A stretch of 64,000 nt of DNA, from assembly GCA_012656075.1 (NCBI GenBank), contig JAAKBF010000171.1:2108001-2172000 (forward strand), read 5' to 3'. Position numbers and translations under genes: made by a program. Below are positions 22,739 through 33,810 of this stretch, piece by piece. Position 1 is the stretch's first letter. Each line of letters opens with the position of its first letter. The notes beneath the pieces are model-generated. The model had not been told where the DNA came from, ran no database searches, and saw only the letters and a program-made list of their open reading frames with translations. Origin of the DNA: Phytophthora hibernalis (Eukaryota > Oomycota > Peronosporomycetes > Peronosporales > Peronosporaceae).

Positions 22739-22959
22739 GTAAGAAACACGCTTCTCTCTACACGCTGCTTGCACTTACTATTCGACTAACACGCACCTGT
22801 CGTCTCGTAGCTCGCGGACGCTTCGCAGATGATCATCCACGAGGCCCCCTCGGCACGTGCTGCATTGCTAAAGGTAAGAAGCTCGCTTCTATCTGCACGC
22901 TGCACGCTGCACGCTGCTTGTACTTACCGTTGTACTAACTCGCATCTGTCGTCTCGTAG
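22739..22959 (+). repeat. tandem duplication of an exon-intron-like unit
   Basis: Two similar units of about 135-150 bp follow each other. Each has a GTAAGAA donor (22739 and 22874), a pyrimidine-rich CTGCTTG stretch, a CTAAC branch-type site, the acceptor GTCGTCTCGTAG, then an exon-like segment starting CTCGCG and containing GATCATCCACG. The implied introns are 72 bp (22739-22810) and 86 bp (22874-22959). The exons carry no recognisable protein, and I cannot assign them to a gene. A third donor (GTGAGG) follows at 23018. Confidence 0.55.
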
Positions 22960-23017
22960 CTCGCGAACGTTTCGCAACCGATCATCCACGTGGAGCACAG
23001 TTAGCAGACTCTTCAAG

Positions 23018-23149
23018 GTGAGGAAACGGCGTGACTGATGTTGAGTGCATGCATGGTATATTGACCATGTATTGACCACGTTTTGGACATGTTTTGCCCA
23101 TGTTTTGTATTGTACTGGCCACTCGCATTGATACACCAAATTCCGGTAG
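23018..23149 (+). other. intron-like segment containing a CATGTATTGACCA-type array
   Basis: It runs from the donor GTGAGG at 23018 to a possible acceptor CCGGTAG at 23149. It holds several imperfect copies of TGTATTGACCA / TGTTTTGGACA (about 23058-23115). The same motif family fills two introns of the Mutator-like element at 25238-25315 and 26279-26356. Confidence 0.45.
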
Positions 23150-23428
23150 TCATTGCGAAACCATTATCTGATATTATGCAGAACGAAAGGTACCGTGAGT
23201 ATCGGAAAAATTTCCTCTTCAAAAGTAGCCAATCAGCGTTCCCACCAGGCCCTCAGAGCGATCATAAACCTGACAAAGCGAAAGGACCTCCTCAATTTTG
23301 GCGAATGATTTCGCTCCTCAGATTATTTTCTCAGATCTGAGCAGGGTTTGGAGTCAGTTCTGCACAATAAATTCCGACCTTTACTATTTAATATTTTTAG
23401 AAACACATTAATTTTAAAACTGATACTA

Positions 23429-24471
23429 CTACTCATCCAACTCTGTCGCCTCCACGTACTCCTCCTCCACGTTCTGGACGTGCTGGTATGCGCGTAACCA
23501 CGTCTTTGACGTGATCCCGTCAATACCATTGTGAATAGTGGTTTCCAGCTCAGTCATTGTGTTGCACGGGTTCTTGGCGATCGGGTTCTTGATAACAGCC
23601 CAGATTAGCTCTATGTGCTGTAGTTCCAGACGGTAAGGAGGGGTAAATAGAACCTTGAACCCCCATTTTGCCGCAATCTTGATCGTTTCGTAGCTCGGTT
23701 TGCCTCTCTTCTCTTCGACAAGCCGGTGTAGCTCCTTCTTCTTCATGTACATGCTTGCTGGGGCCCCCTGGCACAAAAGCCACTTGCCGTGCGTCTCATT
23801 GTTTTACCCTTCGCTGGGGCGGCATCACCGTCGCGCTTGTGGTATTTAGCTCCATCCATCATAATGTTGCACTCCTTGTACTCACCCCACAGCGTCTCGC
23901 AAAGCTCGCCGAAACACCTCTCGAACTTCTTACTCGTGAAGTTGCCGTGGTAGTCGTCGATGGCGGCGCTGGCAGCTTTGTCAGCTGCCCACACTTTCAC
24001 GGACCCCTTGACCCATTTCCCCGGGTGCGGTAGTTACCGACGCGTGTGATGGCGCCGGCCCCAATGATACAGAAGCTCCGCCCTTTCCCAGACGGAAGCG
24101 AGCGCCGCATCTCAGGAAGAAGCCACGTGCGCTGGGCGACGTCACATCTTATACCCTGTTGGCGATGAGCTGAGACGTGACAGGCTTGCCCGTAATATTT
24201 CGGTCAGTAATGATTTATTTATAAACTACCGTATTATGCGATTGTCTCTCTCGAAACAGCGTGTGACTCCGCCAGAGTCGTCGTCGTCTCCCCGTTTGCG
24301 CTTGTTGTCGGCAGCGACGACGCGAGCAATCGTGGCCACCCCGAAGCCAAGACACTGGTGAACACCCAGCCGTACGCCACGCTTGCTGGGATCAACTCCC
24401 TGCTGATCTTCCGCCAGAAAATAGCCGTGTGCGCCAAGAATCAGATTTTCCGAGGTGGAGATTGGCTTCAT
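23429..24471 (-). pseudogene. Tc1/mariner-like (DDE_3-type) transposase relic
   Basis: Three minus-strand pieces fit one protein. 24471-24226 is an N-terminal part (MKPISTSENLILGAHGYF). 24000-23743 includes VWAADKAASAAIDDYHGNF and the catalytic-type MMDGAKYHKR. 23776-23429 includes TPPYRLELQHIELIWAVIKN, the last DDE block. About 220 bp between the first two pieces are degenerate and two frame changes occur. No terminal repeats were found by eye on either side. Confidence 0.65.
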
Positions 24472-25237
24472 GGCGGCAAGTTTCGAAATGAGCGCTCTTA
24501 TAGATAGAGACTATATGATCTTCGTGGAACGGCGCACATTTTGATGCAAGGAACGAAGGTGTAGCTGCTCTACATATTTAGTAACTGCCGCAAGAAAATT
24601 ATCGTGTATCAATGCGAGTGGTCGGTACAATAGCATTGGTATCATGGCGCAAACCAGGAACACGGACAAAACTCAGAAACGCTTGAAAGAGGAAGTGCGA
24701 CAAGCGATAGCTGCAGCTGAAGAGAAGAAAGCTGATGAAGAGAAGAAAGCTGCTGATGAGAAGAAAGTTGCTGAAGAGACGAAATCTGCTGAAGAGCAGC
24801 AAGAATCTGAGGACGAGGAATCTGCTTTAAAGGAGGAAGAAGCTGCCGAAGACGAGGCAGCCGCCGAGGAGGATGTAGCAGAGAAGGAGAGTGATGATGA
24901 AAGTGAACGTGGTCATCGAAGTTCTGGTAGTAGCGTATCGTCTCGAAAGCGATCAGCATCGGAGAGCTCAGAAGAACTACACTACGTACCTGTGTTGATG
25001 AAGCAGCACCAGTCCTGGGCTAGCTTTGAATCATTTTTGAAGACATACGAGAAACGGTGTTAGTGATCACTGAAACCCTCAACGTGCAGAAGGGAATGTG
25101 TCGACGGCGAATGAAAACGCGCGAGGACAGACCGCCGTCATATCCATCAGTTCGCAGCACATGCGGAAGCTGTACCACCGATTCCCAGAGCTGATGCTAA
25201 TCGACTGCACCACAAGACCAACATGCACGAAGGCCAT

Positions 25238-25315
25238 GTATTTCCCATGTATCCATCATGTACAGAGCATGTATTGAATGGTGTGTATTGTCCATGTCCT
25301 GGCATGTTTCTACAG
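25238..25315 (+). other. 78-bp intron of the MULE gene with CATGTAT repeats
   Basis: Donor GTATTT and acceptor TTTCTACAG separate coding parts that join as the MULE DDE region. The interior is several imperfect copies of CATGTATT / CATGTCC, related to the arrays at 23058 and 26295. Confidence 0.55.
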
Positions 25316-26278
25316 GTATAATTACCAGCTATGTACGTTTATGGTCATGGACCGAAAGGTGATGCCGATGCAGCATTCGGTCATTGATCGCAACGCATAT
25401 TGGTATATGGTGAAGACGGTAGAGAATTTCCAGGCTGTTAAAGCGTGGTAGGCTATGAGGGTCATCGTCGTAGACAAGGACCTGAAGGAGATCGAAGTGT
25501 TGACGCGAATGTTTCCCGACGCCCGCATCTTACTTTGTCACTTCCACGTATCAAGTGGCTTGCTTCCCCTGTTCGTGATGACAAAAGTATGACATACATG
25601 CATATCCTAGTGATGTGCTGAAACAGATTGACCACTGCGTGGCAAACATGGTGTATGCGAAGAGAGACGAAGAATTTCAGAACCATGCCAACGCGTTCAA
25701 GTTGCTCGTTTGTCGCGGTGGACGCGAGGCACTGTGGATATACTTCAGCAAGAATTGGTCTGCAAAAAAGGACATGTGGGTGATGGCGTTTCGCATGGAT
25801 TTGGACCACTTCCGAAACAATACAAACAACAGGCTCGAGAACTTTTTCAGGAAGGTCAAGGCTGATCTCGACGGGTCGTTCTCTATGAAGGACTGTCCGC
25901 AAGCAATTTTTAACTTCCAGCGCCGCAAAGAAGACGATTATCACTCAAAAGTCCTGATGCCGGGGTCCATCCAAAACGCGAACTACGGAGAAGAGACGAA
26001 TCAACTTTTGGGAATGACCTCCGACTGGCTTGCAGACATATTATTTGAGGAGAATCAATTCGCGACAGACCCTGGGACAATTGCAAAATACACTTTTGAA
26101 GAGTGGCATGATCCCGTGCATGCAGTCGCGACACACGGGCTCACCGAGTTGACACAAACGCAAGGCTCTGTGCCTGTGAATTCTCCGCCACGATGAAACC
26201 GCCGTGTCGACATGTTCTGCGCGTCCGGAAGCAGCTCGGAGATGTCTTCACGATCCCGTATTCGTCGATACATTCCAG

Positions 26279-26356
26279 GTAACGTCCAGGTTTTGGTCAT
26301 GTATTGACCACGTATTGACCATGTATTGACCATGACCTGTGTCTGCGTTTGGTTAG
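26279..26356 (+). other. 78-bp intron of the MULE gene with TATTGACCA repeats
   Basis: Donor GTAACG and acceptor TTTGGTTAG. It holds four near-perfect tandem copies of a 12-15-bp CATGTATTGAC-type unit (26300-26336). It has exactly the same length as the 25238-25315 intron. Confidence 0.6.
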
Positions 26357-27053
26357 ATGGCTGAGGACATCTGCTGTAGATGACGAGATTGGTAAGATCG
26401 ATATTCCTATCCGCGTTAGTACATGCCGTGATGATGTGAAGCAGATGGCCAAGCGAGACAAGTACAAGCACGCACAAGAAGTATTCTCGCGTATCACCAC
26501 GGAGCTCACTGACTTCCCAGACGCAAAGTTTGAAACAGCAACACAAACTCTAGAAGGTTGGTGGAACAATTTGCGTCAAGGGAGTTTGTTATTATCAATA
26601 CAACCTTCACAGAGCTGGTCTGATACTGAGCTAGCGCCAACTCAAGTAGCTACCACCACTGAGGTCGATGAAAAGGAGAAAGACGCGTACGTCCATGACG
26701 ATATCATTGATAAAGCAGACGGAGAATTGAAACTGAATCCATTCAACCCGCGAGCTCCGAAGTCTGGTCAACTTAAGAAAATCGGGCAGCTGCAGATTCA
26801 AGCGAAGAGCAGAGCTGAAGGAGTACAACCAGGGCGGCAACTTGCGAAAACTGCTTCGTGCAAAATATGTAGTGGAAATCAAGTGCTTTCTCAAGACAAA
26901 CATGCCCCCTCTGAGTGAAGTGTTCTCGTTTCTAAACACGTTCGAGGTTCGCTTCCGCGGGTACAACAAGAAGAAGTTGATTGCATCTTTGAGCACATCA
27001 GAGCCGGACCCATTTCCGACTTCTGGGGCTACAGTAACGGCTGCCTTCCTTAA

Positions 27054-30000
27054 CCCCTTAGTTCCGAAAAAACAGGGGTTTATTTTTACCCTTATGTTGG
27101 AGGTAGAACATAAGAATATGTATGAATTTGAATTAACTGTTTTTGCACACCTATGTGAATAGGATGGTGCAGGGTAGTTAAAGGGCAACAAAAACTGCAT
27201 ATCCACACTTAAAGGTATTGAGTTGGCCAACAAATCGGCTTCCTTGCCACTTATGATAATAATTCGACATAATAAATGTACTGTTTATCGGATAGTCCCA
27301 CTTTTGAAATATTGCACACGTCCATCACCGCTGGTTCCATCTATTTTGACCTGTAAACAGAAAGAAAGACAAAGTTTCAATCGATTGCAGCGAATGACAC
27401 TTGATTCCTAGTTGTAAAATAACGTGCTGCCTACGTTTCGTCACCCATTCCTTGACCAGCTTCTTTGCTGCCATCTCCGACACCTCCATCCGAAGCAGCA
27501 CGGCACCGACGCTTCTTTCCCGGATCAGAGGACGGCGGACGGTTGTGAGTTTTGTGTTCTTGCGTTAGGTTGCGCGGAATAGCGTTGCCGTTTCTCCAAT
27601 CATCGTGCTAAATGTGATAGCAGGTTTTACGCCGACCGTCACGGACTACATTGCACAGGTATTTGCTATTCAAACCACCAACCATCAACGTTAGAAATAC
27701 AATTGCGATCGATCGAAGTAGAAACACGTACCGTCGATTTCCGGTGGAACACTCCGGGCAGAAGTACTTGGTGTACTTCCTCCGATTCGACTTGTACGTT
27801 GGATAGACCTAGCATGAGCGGTGGCGTCGCTTTACGCCTTTCTCGTTGTCTACTGTGTCAGGGTTTTCTTCAAGGCGGTATCCATACTCCGTTCCTGGCG
27901 ACTCAGGCGCAGCAGACACCTCGCTGGACTCACCTCGAGCTGGAGATGCAGCCGTCCTGTTCTGGGCACGCGTTGAGCTCTGTTCACGCAATGTAGACAA
28001 CATAATGGAAAATGTTGATCGAACGATCATATAGGAACCGTCTATGTTGACCAAAACAACAAAACACTTACCTCAATAGCCGCGTAAGCCTCAGGTGAAT
28101 CGATCGCGAGAAGCTGCTCCGTCAAGGTCTCAAGGCTACGTGCTCGGGCGGGCGCTTGTTGTTTACTTTCCGATGATGACGGAACATTATAAAGGCGTTC
28201 ACAAACGCCATGCCGAGAAGTCCGAGGTACAGAGTCTTGTAGTATTTGCGTGTCTTGTAGCTCAGTTGGACGCTATATCGCTGGATCCGGAGTTGGTCGT
28301 GGACGTCCACACCTCCCATCCAGTGATGGTAATCGCATACCAACTCCTGCGCAGGGACGCTCTCCATTTCGCCATCAAAATCAACGCACTAGAATAGGAG
28401 CACGTACACGATCACAATTAGCCATTAATAACACACTTCACACCACCGATGATCTACTCACTGACTGTGCCGGTCTGGCGACTTCCACCCGTGGTCAACA
28501 AGTGGACTGAATTCCGGTCCAACCACATTGCAGCGGTAATCTGAGGAAACTTCTTGTTCTGTGCGAGTTTGATCGTGCCTTGCGGGGGTACCAAATACTT
28601 CCGCTTGTTCACAGTCTTCACCTCCTTTTTCGTGATTTTTCGTGATTTTTCCTTCTCGTAGTCTAAGCGATCTGTCTAAATAGTATCAGTCAAGTACAGG
28701 CGACGGTGTAGCAATTCCAAGCCCTTGCTTGACCAGCGTGTAAAAGCGGTCAGTGACCACCAAACGCCAATGCGATTTAGTTGAGGGGAGTGGTACAACG
28801 TGTTCGTGTTTCTGAGCACCGCTGCTTCTCCTGTGTTGTTGTCCTTCGGCACAGGTGTGTCTTGGCACCGCAGTAAATCTCAATCCTAAATAGAAAGAGC
28901 CCAATATGTTAGTGTTATGTTGGATATAATTGCAACAATGACCACCTTATATTGACAAATAGCCAACATAAGCACTTGGCCAAAAAATCGCAGCCTTCTG
29001 GAGCGTTCTGACATACCTCAAACAATACGCAGGCTGCGATGAACACCTTCGTTCCCCAGTTGTGGTGCTTGCTTTTGTTTGAATTGTCGTGTTGGATTGT
29101 AGCGAGAACGTGATGGCAGTGTAGCTTCATCAAAGCCGATCACCGGAGGTGCACGATACCCTCGGGCAAAGGTACGTTGAATCACATCAACTACGGGTCG
29201 AATTTTCCAGGCCCGATCAACTTTGACTTGTGGTGACTTGTTGTCGGAGAAATGCAGATACCCCGTGATATGGAAGAAACGGTTCGTGGACATGAAGAGA
29301 TTGAATTGGTTCTTAGGGAGCGCGCCAATTTGCTTGGTAGACCAGTGGGCAGCAATACCCTTTCGAATTGGCATCAGTGTTCGTGCAATTAGCAGCGCAA
29401 CAACCCGTAGCAGATCCCAGGGCTCGATTTCAGTGACAGCAGGAAGACGCTACGGATGTCTCCCAGATCTTCAACGTCATGACCGTTCCGCCGTTGCTGC
29501 GGTCGGATTGCCCTCGCTCGAAGGGGAATCGATTGCGTGTGATAGCGCTTACTCTCCGCGGCAATGTGGGTCCACACTTTAGAAGGCATAAAGTAAACCA
29601 GGAGAGCCACCTTTTCCGCTGCCTTATTCTGCTTGCCGTCCTCTGCGGGGTCTGTCTTATAGTCTTCTCGCCGAAGGCGTCGCTCGTGGCACTCGCTGAG
29701 CATCGCTTCAAGGCAGTGATGACGCTCTTGCTCGGTAAGTTTGCGCTGCGGAGTCTTTCCCGCCGGTGCAACCATTATCCTCCTTGGCGTCTTTTTTGAG
29801 GATGAGGAGCTGACGGCTGTGATCCACTCGCAGTGGTGGGTGAGACGTCCCGTTCTTTTCACGTGTTGCTGATCCCCTACTGGCAGAAATCTAAGCCTGT
29901 GCATGTGACCGTGTTACACACAAAGTATATCTTGAGTTTTACATGGACATACACCCTTACAAACTCCAAGTATAATATACTTTAATGTTGGACCTCCAAC

Positions 30001-30079
30001 ATAGTAGAGACGTTGCAAAAAGCTGAACTAGGGTATACACCTCTTATGTACTAGGGTACAACATTTGGGAACTGAGAGG
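27054..30079 (-). mobile_element. piggyBac-type transposon (PB1) inserted in the MULE-ULP1 gene
   Basis: It is flanked on both sides by TTAA (27050-27053 and 30080-30083), the invariant piggyBac target. Its ends, CCCCTTAGTTCCGAAAA and (complement) CCTCTCAGTTCCCAAAT, are imperfect inverted repeats. Precise removal, leaving one TTAA, joins the MULE frame (AAFL) to the Ulp1-side frame (KALEKEAE) without a break. The transposase inside is on the minus strand and degenerate. Confidence 0.88.
27431..29775 (-). pseudogene. piggyBac transposase of PB1, degenerate
   Basis: It probably starts at ATG 29775 (MVAPAGKTPQRKLTEQE). Conserved blocks in order: GALPKNQFNLFMSTNRFF; the first catalytic region GFDEATLPSRSRYNPTR (29018-29374 frame); HNWGTKVFIAACVLFE in another frame; SHWRLVVTDRFYTLVKQ with the second Asp (28686-28904); DYHHWMGGVDVHDQLRIQR (28122-28367); and a C-terminal Cys-rich zinc-binding region (YFCPECS, then YLCNVVRDG) split by a 66-bp GT-AG intron (27666-27731). 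Frames change at least four times and stops are present. Confidence 0.78.
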
Positions 30080-30083
30080 TTAA

Positions 30084-30911
30084 AGCTTTGGAAAAGGAAG
30101 CGGAAATAGAGGGCGATGAGAAGGATGTGGATCTTTGTATCTTTGTAAAGGGAACTACCCGCGACAATGTGGGCCCCCAATGGTGCACGGTCTATATCCA
30201 GGGGCAGGTGACTTTTCGAAGAAAAACTCGAGGCCATGAAATACCTGTGGAACATGGGCAATACCTGCTCTCTCGGAATGCAATGCTAGTCGTGGCTCAT
30301 GAGCGAGGTAGATATCCAGTTCCCTAATGAAGGAGCACAAGCGGTCGCAACAAAGATGATCAACCCCTGGCCAGAAGACAGTATCCCAGGATTTAGCTTC
30401 GACGTACACTGGGCCCACACTTAATGCATGCGACCCGGGGTCTGGCTCAACGACATCATCATTCAAGATTTTCTGGAAACGGTTTCGCACAAGTAAAAGA
30501 AAAGCAAGACAATTTCCCTGCCTCGTCAGAGCAACTCGGCACCAAACAAAGGCAAACGCATTCCACAAGCCACGCTCACAGCGCTCGAGACGACCTCCGA
30601 TGACTTCGTCTTCATGCCGATCAATTTTGAACAAAAGACACTGGGCGTGCATCCTAGTTGACATGGCGAAGGGAATACTCCTGTGCTACGACAGTCTCGA
30701 CAGCTTCCCCCACCACAAACTTCTATCCGAGTTGGCATTGGAGATGGTAGCAAGAAGACTGACCGGTTTCACCCAAATCGCTGTGAACAACCCGTTGCAG
30801 GAGAATAGCGATAATTGCGATCTCTTTGTGTGCCTTTTCTTCTGGAATCGCCAGTGGAAAGCCGTCGGGAGTGTCTACACTGAAGAAGGTCTTGCTTGCA
30901 GACGCTGGTAG
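30084..30911 (+). pseudogene. Ulp1-type cysteine protease (C48) part of the MULE element
   Basis: It continues the MULE frame after the piggyBac insertion (EGDEKDVDLCIFVKGTT), then frameshifts. The protease fold is clear: MRPGVWLNDIIIQDFLE (about 30430-30475), the catalytic His in KRHWACILVD, Asp in LLCYDSLDS, and Cys in ENSDNCDLFVC (30600-30911 frame). The frame change just before HW indicates a one-base loss. Ulp1 proteases remove SUMO-like tags. Fusion or co-encoding with MULE transposases is known in plant elements (KI-MULE/Kaonashi type). Confidence 0.75.
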
Positions 30912-31509
30912 ATTCTGCATACTGTTGTGAACTTCGACAAGGAGAAAATGAGGATGCTATTAATGGATTAGATCTAAGATCTAATCCATGAATATTGCAG
31001 TTCAGCTCTTGTCACTGTCAACTTAATTTTTGCGTATATGTATTGACCAGGTTTTGGTCAGGTATCGTAATATGCATTGACCATGTTTGCGTAGCATAAA
31101 CTTCCCATCCTTTGAATAAGTGCTTCCAGTTGTTTTGAAGCTAGCAAATTTGGTGTACGCGTTTTACTGTCACTCTTCGATTGTTTAGTTGACTTCCTGG
31201 ACATTTATAGCTGGACATATCGAGTGGACAGGATTGACCGATAACAGCCAAGCTCTCTCACTCTTCATTTTTTGAAATGTTCCGACAATATGTATCGTAC
31301 ATGTTTTAGACATGGGCGTGAACAGGTTTCTTATCACGAATTTATTTTCTTCTTCCGTCATTTAAAAGGAAACGATTTCCTCTCCGTTTAAAAACATCGA
31401 TGATACCTGACCATACATGCTCAATACATGAAAAAGTAGGCCTACCCCTTATAGAAAACATGGGCAACATCACCAGCCAATAATTTAATACTCACTGGAG
31501 GGATTACAC
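30912..31509. other. non-coding tail after the MULE-ULP1 element
   Basis: No gene is seen. It contains a perfect 13-bp-arm palindrome at 30963-30989 and further TGTATTGACCA-type copies around 31038-31090 and 31290-31315. It may include the right end of the MULE, but no long terminal repeat partner was found. Confidence 0.35.
30963..30989. repeat. perfect palindrome, 13-bp arms with 1-bp spacer
   Basis: ATGGATTAGATCT, A, AGATCTAATCCAT. It lies 52 bp after the Ulp1 stop and could form a hairpin in RNA or cruciform DNA. No function is shown. Confidence 0.85.
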
Positions 31510-32640
31510 GTGATGCAACGTCGTGTAAACGCATCTCGCTCGGAGCTTATGACAGCTAAGGACAAGATTGACGAGCTAGATCGAGAATGCGAGGAATTGA
31601 TATTTGAGCTATTTTCCTTTCGTCTTTGTGGCATCACGAAAAAGCAGATCAAGTGCGCACGAAGCAAAACCTATCGCACAAAATATGGCAAAGTGCTGAG
31701 CAACGAAGCTATAGTGCGACCTTGGGCAGATATTCCTTGGGCAGAAGTTGCAGTGGATTTGATTGAATCTTTTGATGGTCAATGGCGGGCAATGACACAA
31801 GCACACGAATGATTGACATCGACATAAGCACTCAAATGATTGAGATAATGGCAGTAAGCGATTGCACAATGCAGAATCAGCTCGCGTGGTCGGTCAAGAG
31901 TGGTTTAATCGCTATCCTAGACCAGAACGGTTTTTGTGCCCAAGGATCTGAATTCCAAGGAGAGTTTAATGGTTGGCTTGAAAGAGCTGCTAGAATGCTA
32001 TGGCGTACAGAGAGTTATGACAACTGCAAAAACAACGAATGAAGTTGGGGAACGAGTCTACATATCTATCAATGACAAACTTCGAATGGAAAGCATAAAC
32101 ACAATCAGGGAGTGGGATAATTGTTTATCAGCAGTGATGTTTGCGCTGAGAGCCCAGCATCACACTGCAACTGGAATATCTCCAAGTCAAGCAGCGTTTG
32201 GACGAGATATGTTGTTCAATCTTCAAGAAGACACCAATTGGCAACAGCAACAGGAAAAGCAAGACAAACAAATGGCGAAGGCAAATATGCTAGTCGACGA
32301 GACCATGAATATCAGCCTGGTGATTTAATTTGGTGGCGCGTAATGACCCACGTGTTCCCAAGTTGTAACAGTCGTACGAAGGACCGTATCGGATTGTAAG
32401 TGTACGAAATAACGGCATCTTGGTCATTGACAAGATTCGCTACCATGAGAGCATCCACATACGACGGGCTAAACCCTTTCAGACTACCACCATGGGGGAA
32501 GATGTGATAAACACGTATGGTGAGCAGCACTGCGTCCTGACAGTTAGGCAAGTTGGTCAAATCTGCGAAAGGGACCAACACAGAATACCATTAGGAAGAA
32601 ATCCAAAGAAGAAGGAACGATAAGCCTAACACGAAGTCAG
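31510..32640 (+). pseudogene. Gypsy integrase relic
   Basis: In shifting plus-strand frames: ITKKQIKCARSKTYRTKYGK and PWAEVAVDLIESFDG (first catalytic Asp region), MIDIDISTQMIEI, QGSEFQGEFN (second Asp region degraded), LECYGVQRVMTTAK, ERVYISINDKLR, then WDNCLSAVMFALRAQHH, ATGISPSQAAFGRDML and HEYQPGDLIW. The tail (IVSVRNNGILVIDKIRYH, ESIHIRRAKPF) is the usual integrase C-terminal barrel. RT and LTRs are absent, so this is a truncated fragment. Confidence 0.75.
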
Positions 32641-33222
32641 TCTTGAATTTGACAAGTGAAGTCTATAGCAAATTGAAATTTCAATTTCTGCGCCAAGGCT
32701 TCATGACGGAGCATCAAGAGAAAAAGCAACGGCGGCGGTGCGATTTAAGTCGCAGGAGGTCTACAGGGGACAGACCGGTACGTACCGTGCAACGACGGTG
32801 AGTTTAATGGGTCATAAGACATTTCGTTTTTTAGTAGCTAATAGTTCGGTTACCATGCAGGTCCTATTGCCAACAGAAAATAGTAGCGATACTTTGTTGT
32901 GCGCATGCTGCAGAACTATGATCGTGATGCTGGGAGGATGTTCGGCAAGGACAGGGGCGATTTTGCTAACGGGCGCAACGAGTTGTGCCACGATGGAAGA
33001 TGGCAATAACGTATGCTGTATGGACCACCGAGCGTTGCAGACTTGCTGCCGCAACATTCAGTCTGCTCTCGAGAAATTACGGCTGCTTATCAATGAGTGA
33101 TGACCGCTGAGGAAGTCCATGTAAATACAGTAGAGAACGACGCAGGGCAAAATACATGTTTTGTTATTTTACATGATGTTAGTATTATTCCAGAACGGAA
33201 TACACAAGCGGTCGAAGCTCGA
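32641..33222 (+). other. unassigned sequence between Gypsy fragments
   Basis: A 120-codon frame at 32738-33100 is rich in Cys and Met but shows no family motif. It may be a decayed retroelement tail. I do not call it a gene. Confidence 0.3.
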
Positions 33223-33810
33223 CTTAATAATGATGAACCAAGTTAACTTTAGTTTCGTGGTCACTATGGAGACTACGCAGACGAAGACGAAGACCCCCAG
33301 CACCGCATCGATGAGTGTGCCGCTGTTCGTGCCGTTGGCAGCTCCGCTCGTCGAGGGCACATCGCATGCTGCTTTGGTCAAGTGACGTCGTGCTCGGAAG
33401 GAGTATGAGCAACAGGCAGCCATCCGGCTCAACCACGACAAGGAGAAATTGGCGGAAGCTATCACGAGTGTTAAGGATTCATTCGTGCCTGGTCTCCTTG
33501 AAGTGCTGTGTGATTTGGAGTGGGGTTCGACATTGAGGATGTCACCGACGACATTCTCGTGGAGAAGATCGATGGAATTATAGCGACCGTGGTGAACAAC
33601 TCGGTCCCGAATGTTGCTGCTGAATTCAAGCTTGCAATCAAGATGAATCTGAAAGAAGGCGACGTCCGTGAACGCGTTATCCAGTTTTTCAAAGACGGAC
33701 GACAGCTAGTGGAGGAACGTGGATGGAGTGAGTTCTTCACAGACCAAGAAGGCAAGAAGTGTTCGATGTACTTGAACTTAGAGTCAAAAGCCGAATCACT
33801 ACCCTTCAGC
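33223..33810 (+). pseudogene. gag fragment related to Gypsy-A gag
   Basis: It shares order and residues with the 2936-3718 gag: PLFV...GTSHAALVK, RRARKEYEQ, SVKDSFVPGLLE, EWGST, then in the next frame VEKIDGIIATVVNN, FKLAIKMNLKEGDVRERVI and EGKKC. It has an in-frame TGA near 33383 and a frame change near 33525. Similarity to a gag stops at about 33800, where a minus-strand Gypsy sequence begins. Confidence 0.75.

Larger units (their letters stand above)
24644..27049 (+). pseudogene. Mutator-like (MULE) transposase, N-terminal to central part
   Basis: The start at 24644 opens a 139-codon frame with a strongly charged E/K/A-rich coil and a Ser-rich patch, then QSWASFESFLKTYEKR. Further domains are spread over three frames and two introns. 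The first DDE aspartate is in PELMLIDCT (25190-25215). RYNYQLCTFMVMDRK follows the first intron. The second aspartate is in RVIVVDKDLKEIEVL (25460-25500) with the CHFHV motif. 25615-26196 carries LENFFRKVKADLDG, and after the second intron there is DRNNEQMAKRD-like helical sequence up to WWNNLRQGS. A capsid-unrelated C-terminal part (LRKLLRAKYVVEIKCF) runs to 27049 and into a piggyBac insertion. The reading frame resumes at 30084 in a Ulp1 protease. Confidence 0.75.

Noticed and set aside
28258..28269. TAGCTCAGTTGG, a perfect-looking tRNA A-box
   Set aside because: It is the complement of the piggyBac transposase coding sequence (block VDVHDQLRIQRYS), and no cloverleaf or B-box at the right distance follows.
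32738..33100. 120-codon Cys-rich frame between Gypsy fragments
   Set aside because: The Cys residues do not form a known spacing and the frame lies among retroelement debris.
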